NCBI RefSeq assembly: GCF_000473225.1
Contig: NZ_KI421509.1
Span: 3,428,868-3,492,867, forward strand
Length of the DNA stretch: 64,000 nt
Source: Sedimentitalea nanhaiensis DSM 24252
GTDB taxonomy: Bacteria > Pseudomonadota > Alphaproteobacteria > Rhodobacterales > Rhodobacteraceae
Direction of reading: 5' to 3'
Below are positions 60,480-64,000 of this stretch, piece after piece (positions within the stretch are counted from its first letter, which is position 1; each line of letters starts with the position of its first letter). The translations under genes were made by a program, and so were the position numbers. The notes below the pieces were generated by a model, which worked only from the letters and a program-made list of their open reading frames with translations, made no database searches and was not told the origin of the DNA.

Positions 60480-61550
60480 TCAATTCACAGGCTGAACGCT
60501 TGGGAATCGCCAGCGGCCGTCGAGAATTTCCGGCCCCGGCTGATACATCCGCACGGTGTAGTTCCAGCCCTCCATCAGCGGCAGACAATTCACGCGTCCG
60601 TCCTCGCAGCCGCCCAGATGCACGGTCATGGAGCCGTCCGCGTTGCGCGTTCCCATCACCGAGTTGATCACATATCCGTCGAGCGCGTTGGGTTCAAAGA
60701 ACCCGGCGGCATTGTAGAGGCTGACCGACCAGAAGGCGCCCACCGGGACATCCGCGGGCACCTCGATCCTGTATGCTGCCACGGGAAGCTTTGGGTCGAC
60801 ACCGACATAGAACGCCTCGGTCTCGGGCAATCCGCCCCAGCCGATCGCGGTGCCCATGAAATGGCGCAGCGGGTCCACCTGGTCCTTCGATCCGAACACG
60901 CGGGTGCTGTCCGGGATGTACGGCACGAGACCGAGGATGGCGCGCACCAGACCCTCATAGCTTTCCGAGTCATAGGGCGGTGGGATGAAGGGTTGAGCCG
61001 AGGCGGCCTCGATCGTCATCCGGTCCTGAAGGGCGTTGACCCCGGCCACGTCCTGCGGGTCGGCGGCATCGACCAGCGTGCGCATGTAGACGATCACATA
61101 GGGCGTATGGTGCGTCTCCATGTCGAGCGTGTAGCTGCCGCCGCCGTGGAACACCGCGTTGATGTGGTGATCCTGGTTGACCACCATCGCCGACATGTAA
61201 CGATCGCCGGCGTCGGGCAGGGTCAGTGTCGCGCCCTTGCGGATATCGACCACAGCGGTGCTGTAGAGCGTGTCGCGGTTCATGCGGATCGTGGGCTGAT
61301 CCTCGACCGGGGTCGGTTCGCGGAAATGGTAAAAGCGGTTCACCCCGCCCGCCAGCGCCACGTATTTTGCCAGTTCGATATCGGTGGCCGCGCGGTTGAA
61401 ATTGTCGATGGTCACGGAGATTTCGCGTGCCTCCAGCTGTGCGTCGAGGTTGTCGTCGGCAATCTGGGCCGAGGCCGGGGCGCTGAGGAGGGTCCCAAGG
61501 GCCAGGGTCAGGGCCAGCGGTGCGGTGCGGCGGAAGGTGGGTGTCTTCAT
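60480..61550 (-). CDS. Exported DUF1254/DUF1214 protein, copy 2
   Basis: The 356-residue paralogue of the previous gene has a signal peptide (TAPLALTLALGTLLSAPASA), DUF1254 (TIRMNRDTLYSTAVVDIRKGATLTLPDAGDRYMSAMVVNQDHH) and DUF1214 (VGAFWSVSLYNAAGFFEPNAL). The cysteine pair in GGCEDGRVNC and the closing GWNYTVRMYQPGPEILDGRW match copy 1. I use the ATG at 61550, which starts the signal peptide more closely; one 4 codons upstream at 61562 is also possible. The two genes are likely co-transcribed from beyond the small envelope genes on the right. Confidence 0.87.
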   Translation of the reverse strand: MKTPTFRRTAPLALTLALGTLLSAPASAQIADDNLDAQLEAREISVTIDNFNRAATDIELAKYVALAGGVNRFYHFREPTPVEDQPTIRMNRDTLYSTAVVDIRKGATLTLPDAGDRYMSAMVVNQDHHINAVFHGGGSYTLDMETHHTPYVIVYMRTLVDAADPQDVAGVNALQDRMTIEAASAQPFIPPPYDSESYEGLVRAILGLVPYIPDSTRVFGSKDQVDPLRHFMGTAIGWGGLPETEAFYVGVDPKLPVAAYRIEVPADVPVGAFWSVSLYNAAGFFEPNALDGYVINSVMGTRNADGSMTVHLGGCEDGRVNCLPLMEGWNYTVRMYQPGPEILDGRWRFPSVQPVN

Positions 61551-61610
61551 GGGCTCACTCATTTGCTATCGAATTTGGAAACCCGCCCCTTCGGGACGGG
61601 GCTCAGGGCA

Positions 61611-61985
61611 TCAGTCGAAGGCGTCGATCGTATCCCGGACGGCAAGATCCACCGCCCCGGCCAGAAGCCGGCCCGGATCGTCGTCACAGGCGTCTTCCAG
61701 CTCTTCGACGAACTCATCCTTGAGGCCTGCGCGGTCGGCCTTGTCCGGGATGACCGCCAGAACGTCGATCTGGCGATTGTAGAGCGCCACCATGGCCATC
61801 AGGCGGACGATCTCGGCAACCTGATCCGCGTCGTCCGGGTAGGTGTCGATCACGCTTTCACAGCTGTGGTGCATGTGGGGCATGGCCGCATCCAGGATCT
61901 GCTCCATCTGGTCATCGGCCTGCGCCAGCCCGGCCCATGCGAGCAAGCAGAGGGCCGCCGCCGCCGTTGTGGAAATCTTCGACAT
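61611..61985 (-). CDS. Unrecognised small exported protein
   Basis: The 124-residue protein has a signal peptide (AAAALCLLAWAGLAQA). The mature part is acidic and helical, with two cysteines (HSCESV and DACDDDP) that could form a disulfide. A histidine-methionine cluster (AAMPHMHHSC) near residue 38 might bind metal. GGGAGG lies 7 bases before the ATG, giving a firm start. It belongs to the same leftward gene group as the DUF1254 pair. No family recognised. Confidence 0.75.
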   Translation of the reverse strand: MSKISTTAAAALCLLAWAGLAQADDQMEQILDAAMPHMHHSCESVIDTYPDDADQVAEIVRLMAMVALYNRQIDVLAVIPDKADRAGLKDEFVEELEDACDDDPGRLLAGAVDLAVRDTIDAFD

Positions 61986-62032
61986 GGGCAAACCTCCCTT
62001 TCCCTGATGCGTGCCCCGGGCCCGCCCGGTCG

Positions 62033-62245
62033 TCATTTGGTGGCCCCCGCGATCGCACCGACCACGGCTCCGGCGCGCGCGCCCTTGCTGCCGCCGACGA
62101 GATAGCCGACGCCTGTGCCGATCACCGCGCCGCCAACCGTGTTCTTGGCCCGCTTGCGGTTGGCCTCGGCGGGCGACGGCGCACTCACAGTGAGCACGAG
62201 GCCGAGAAGGACCGTGCCGAGGACTGGAATTCGAAGTGTTTTCAT
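62033..62245 (-). CDS. Glycine-zipper small exported protein
   Basis: The 70-residue protein has a signal peptide (cleavage near AEA-NRK). The mature part, TVGGAVIGTGVGYLVGGSKGARAGAVVGAIAGA, has glycines every fourth residue, the glycine-zipper pattern of small envelope proteins that associate with membranes. GGAGG lies 8 bases before the ATG. It is in line with the neighbouring exported-protein genes. A specific role is not known. Confidence 0.82.
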   Translation of the reverse strand: MKTLRIPVLGTVLLGLVLTVSAPSPAEANRKRAKNTVGGAVIGTGVGYLVGGSKGARAGAVVGAIAGATK

Positions 62246-62360
62246 GATGCTGCCTCCAAGGTGGCCTCTGCGAGGCGTCGGGTTGTCTCAAGGCCGTTCC
62301 GCGCGGGGCGGGCGAGCTGTTTTGTGTCACGCAGCCGGGTCACCGAAATGCGGACCAGGG

Positions 62361-62708
62361 TCAGAACCGGAATGTCACCCCCGGGGTCGGGCCGGATTGG
62401 GCGACATCGAACATCACCCCGCCCAGCGGTTCGGTGGTGGACAGCTGCACATGGGTGGTGTCCAGATAGATTACCCACGGCCCGTTGCGCGCCGATCCCA
62501 TGACCATGCTGCCGAATTCCAGGTCGTCGAGGATATCGGAAAAGGACAGGTCCACATCCACCGGCGGCAGGCCGGGAACGGTGCCGACCTGGCCTTGCAG
62601 CCCCGCCATCCAGAGATAGGGCGTGAGCCGGAACTCCCAATCGGGAAGCGATTGCGCGCGCAATGGCCCGGCAAGGGTCAGGATCAGGGTCAGGATTGCT
62701 GCTCGCAT
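62361..62708 (-). CDS. Short outer-membrane barrel-like protein
   Basis: The 115-residue protein has a signal peptide (LTLILTLAGPLRA) and then WEFRLTPYLWMAGLQGQVGTVPGLPPVDVDLSFSDILDDLEFGSM. This is the N-terminal part of a known type of roughly 250-residue outer-membrane barrels. It ends abruptly in GPTPGVTFRF, which looks like the last strand of such a barrel, with terminal F. An internal deletion that kept the frame would explain this. It may be non-functional. It is the first gene leftward of the AraC regulator. Confidence 0.6.
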   Translation of the reverse strand: MRAAILTLILTLAGPLRAQSLPDWEFRLTPYLWMAGLQGQVGTVPGLPPVDVDLSFSDILDDLEFGSMVMGSARNGPWVIYLDTTHVQLSTTEPLGGVMFDVAQSGPTPGVTFRF

Positions 62709-62754
62709 TTCGGTCGTGCCTCTTCGTCGTCCGTGAGTTTAACACTGGTACGAG

Positions 62755-62822
62755 CGGTCATCTTGCGACCAGTCAAACCGCTCGGTAAGGTTCTATCATT
62801 GTCCTACCGGTCATTTTCCGAC
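62755..62822. promoter_or_regulatory. Two direct repeats, likely AraC-family operators
   Basis: CGGTCATCTTGCGAC (62755-62769) and CGGTCATTTTCCGAC (62808-62822) agree at 13 of 15 positions and lie 53 bases apart, close to five helical turns. They fill the 125-base gap between the divergent barrel gene and the AraC-type regulator. The second lies just upstream of the regulator's start, fitting autoregulation. Confidence 0.6.
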
Positions 62823-62833
62823 AATTTGGGTCC

Positions 62834-63862
62834 ATGCATAGGAAACTGGTGAATCTCCTTGAGCTGAGACACGTGATCGAACTGCTGGACCGCCACGCGT
62901 CGCGTGCCATCGTCGACAGGGCGCTGCGGTCCGTTGGTCTGGACCGCGCCATGTTTTCCGGCAGCACGGGTTTCCTGCCCTATGACAGCGAAGCCATCCT
63001 TTTCGAAACCGTCGCGCGGGCCATTGGCGACCGGCACCTTGGCGCCCGGATCGGGTTGGAATTCGACTATGCAGCCTATGGTGCCTATGCACATTACGTG
63101 CTGGGGGCGCCCGATCTCGCCTCGGCACTCGACCGGGGCAGACGCGCCTTGTCCCTGACCCACCCCGGCTCGGAGATCGTCATTCGGGAAACCGAACACC
63201 ACCTAGTTGTCGGGCGCAATTCCGAGGGTTTTTCCGTGATCGGTCACCGGCACCTGGACGAGGGCGCGCTGTTGGTGATCGGACACGTGGCACGCCATTT
63301 CCTTGGAAATGAGTGGCGGCCAGCCTGGGTGGAAATCCCCGCGACCTGCGAAAGCGAAGCCGTAACGCTCGGCAAGCTGGTGGATGCCCCGGTTCGCCTG
63401 GGATGCAGGGTGCCCGCAATTTCAATTCCTCTGGCCGACCTTGCCGCGCGGAATCCCGGGCCGCCGAGGTCGGACCGGGCCTTGTCGCTTGAGGAACTTG
63501 GGTCGCTGATGGGCGTCAAACCGGTGCAGACGATGCAAGAGGCGGTGGTTCAGGTGATGAACATCATGCAGATTAGGGCAATACCGTCGGAGGACGCCGT
63601 AGCCCGTCTACTGGCCATCGGACCCAGAACCTTGCAGCGCGCGCTGAAGGCTGAAGGCACATCCTTTCGCCGTATTCGTGATGATTTCATAGAGCATCGC
63701 GCGCAGTCGCTATTACGCGATACCGACATGCCAATTGAGAAGATTGGCGAGAACCTGGGATATTCCGAACCGAAAAGTTTCCGGCGTGCGTTCAAGCGAT
63801 GGACCGGAGTGTCGCCGATGGGCTACCGGTCCGCAGGGCAGTTTCAGAAAAACACCGCTTGA
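62834..63862 (+). CDS. AraC-family transcriptional regulator
   Basis: The 342-residue regulator has an N-terminal arabinose-binding-like domain (about residues 25-200: YDSEAILFETVARAIGDRHLGARIGLEFDYAAYGAYAHYVLGAPDL). A C-terminal AraC helix-turn-helix pair follows at about 245-335, with SEDAVARLLAIGPRTLQRALKAEGTSFRRIRDDF and MPIEKIGENLGYSEPKSFRRAFKRWTGVSP. It probably controls the divergent envelope/DUF1254 group through the two repeats in the gap. The inducer is not known. Confidence 0.92.
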   Translation: MHRKLVNLLELRHVIELLDRHASRAIVDRALRSVGLDRAMFSGSTGFLPYDSEAILFETVARAIGDRHLGARIGLEFDYAAYGAYAHYVLGAPDLASALDRGRRALSLTHPGSEIVIRETEHHLVVGRNSEGFSVIGHRHLDEGALLVIGHVARHFLGNEWRPAWVEIPATCESEAVTLGKLVDAPVRLGCRVPAISIPLADLAARNPGPPRSDRALSLEELGSLMGVKPVQTMQEAVVQVMNIMQIRAIPSEDAVARLLAIGPRTLQRALKAEGTSFRRIRDDFIEHRAQSLLRDTDMPIEKIGENLGYSEPKSFRRAFKRWTGVSPMGYRSAGQFQKNTA

Positions 63863-63953
63863 GGTGGCCAGGGCGGCCTCGCAGCGCCCGCCGATGCCCG
63901 GTTGTTCGCAGTACTGGCAGCTACAATGCAGTCCTGAGTTGGAAATGGATTAA

Positions 63954-64000
63954 ATGCCGCTCTCCGCTGACGAAATTGCATGTGCCGAACTCGTGGTGTC
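63954..64000 (+). CDS. Possible start of a gene cut by the window end
   Basis: An ATG at 63954 opens a frame (MPLSADEIACAELVV) that stays open to the last base. No clear ribosome site precedes it and too little is visible to identify it. It may be a chance frame. Between the AraC stop and here, about 90 bases show nothing recognisable. Confidence 0.2.
   Translation, partial: MPLSADEIACAELVV

Noticed and set aside
60618-62105. 495-codon plus-strand frame
   Set aside because: Antisense to the second DUF1254 gene and the small exported protein; composition is that of a mirror frame.

Overview
The window looks like a chromosomal segment of an alphaproteobacterium of the Rhodobacteraceae (Roseobacter/Rhodobacter group). 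The signs are GC-rich coding with strong third-position GC, a Tad/Flp pilus locus in the order usual for that family, a ctaC-ctaB-small ORF-ctaG-ctaE-surf1-thrC-M16 peptidase order, and an FNR/FnrL-type box upstream of the oxidase genes. All identifications come from reading the sequence; no database search was run.

Region by region. 0-2.7 kb: chorismate mutase, folD, a PaaI-like thioesterase and a membrane LytTR regulator. 2.7-3.7 kb: two decayed genes of the ligase-associated DNA-repair cassette (a DEAD/H helicase and a PdeM-like phosphoesterase). 3.8-17 kb: a Tad pilus locus transcribed leftward (two Flp pilins, CpaB, secretin, OmpA-like lipoprotein, CpaE, CpaF, TadB, TadC, two TPR lipoproteins, prepilin peptidase, an AAA ATPase), with a divergent lytic transglycosylase. 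17-24 kb: a CoA-transferase pair, topA, dprA and tldD. 24-32 kb: aa3-type oxidase subunits II and III with assembly factors, then surf1, thrC, an M16 peptidase and a GNAT enzyme. 32-40 kb: an MBL hydrolase, FAD oxidase, mtnP, a tiny cysteine-rich secreted peptide coupled to a membrane protein, a LysE exporter, apt, and a cytochrome bd-type oxidase.

41.1-58.5 kb is an integrative element in the 3' end of a tRNA-Ser(GCT) gene. It is bounded by a 14-bp direct repeat and carries paired GTGGTAT arm-like sites at both ends. All recognised genes point the same way: tyrosine integrase, unknown gene, AlpA-like protein, a putative replication initiator with three 11-bp-phased TTTCGAAA palindromes and an A-rich tract inside its own gene, a short membrane/secretion module with an orphan VirB6/TrbL-like protein, a structured oriT-like region, and a MobV-type relaxase flanked by two perfect octamer arrays. 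The cargo is a tightly overlapping defence operon: hsdR, hsdS, a GIY-YIG/DUF4357 protein, hsdM and a PHP-plus-SMC-like ATPase. I read it as an integrative and mobilizable element that may replicate after excision and needs a helper for most of the conjugation machinery.

58.5-64 kb: past the right boundary lie a truncated DUF2971 gene and a second style of arm-like repeat, apparently the scar of another element. It abuts a truncated and frameshifted outer-membrane barrel gene, two DUF1254/DUF1214 exported proteins, small envelope proteins and a divergent AraC-family regulator with two likely operator repeats.
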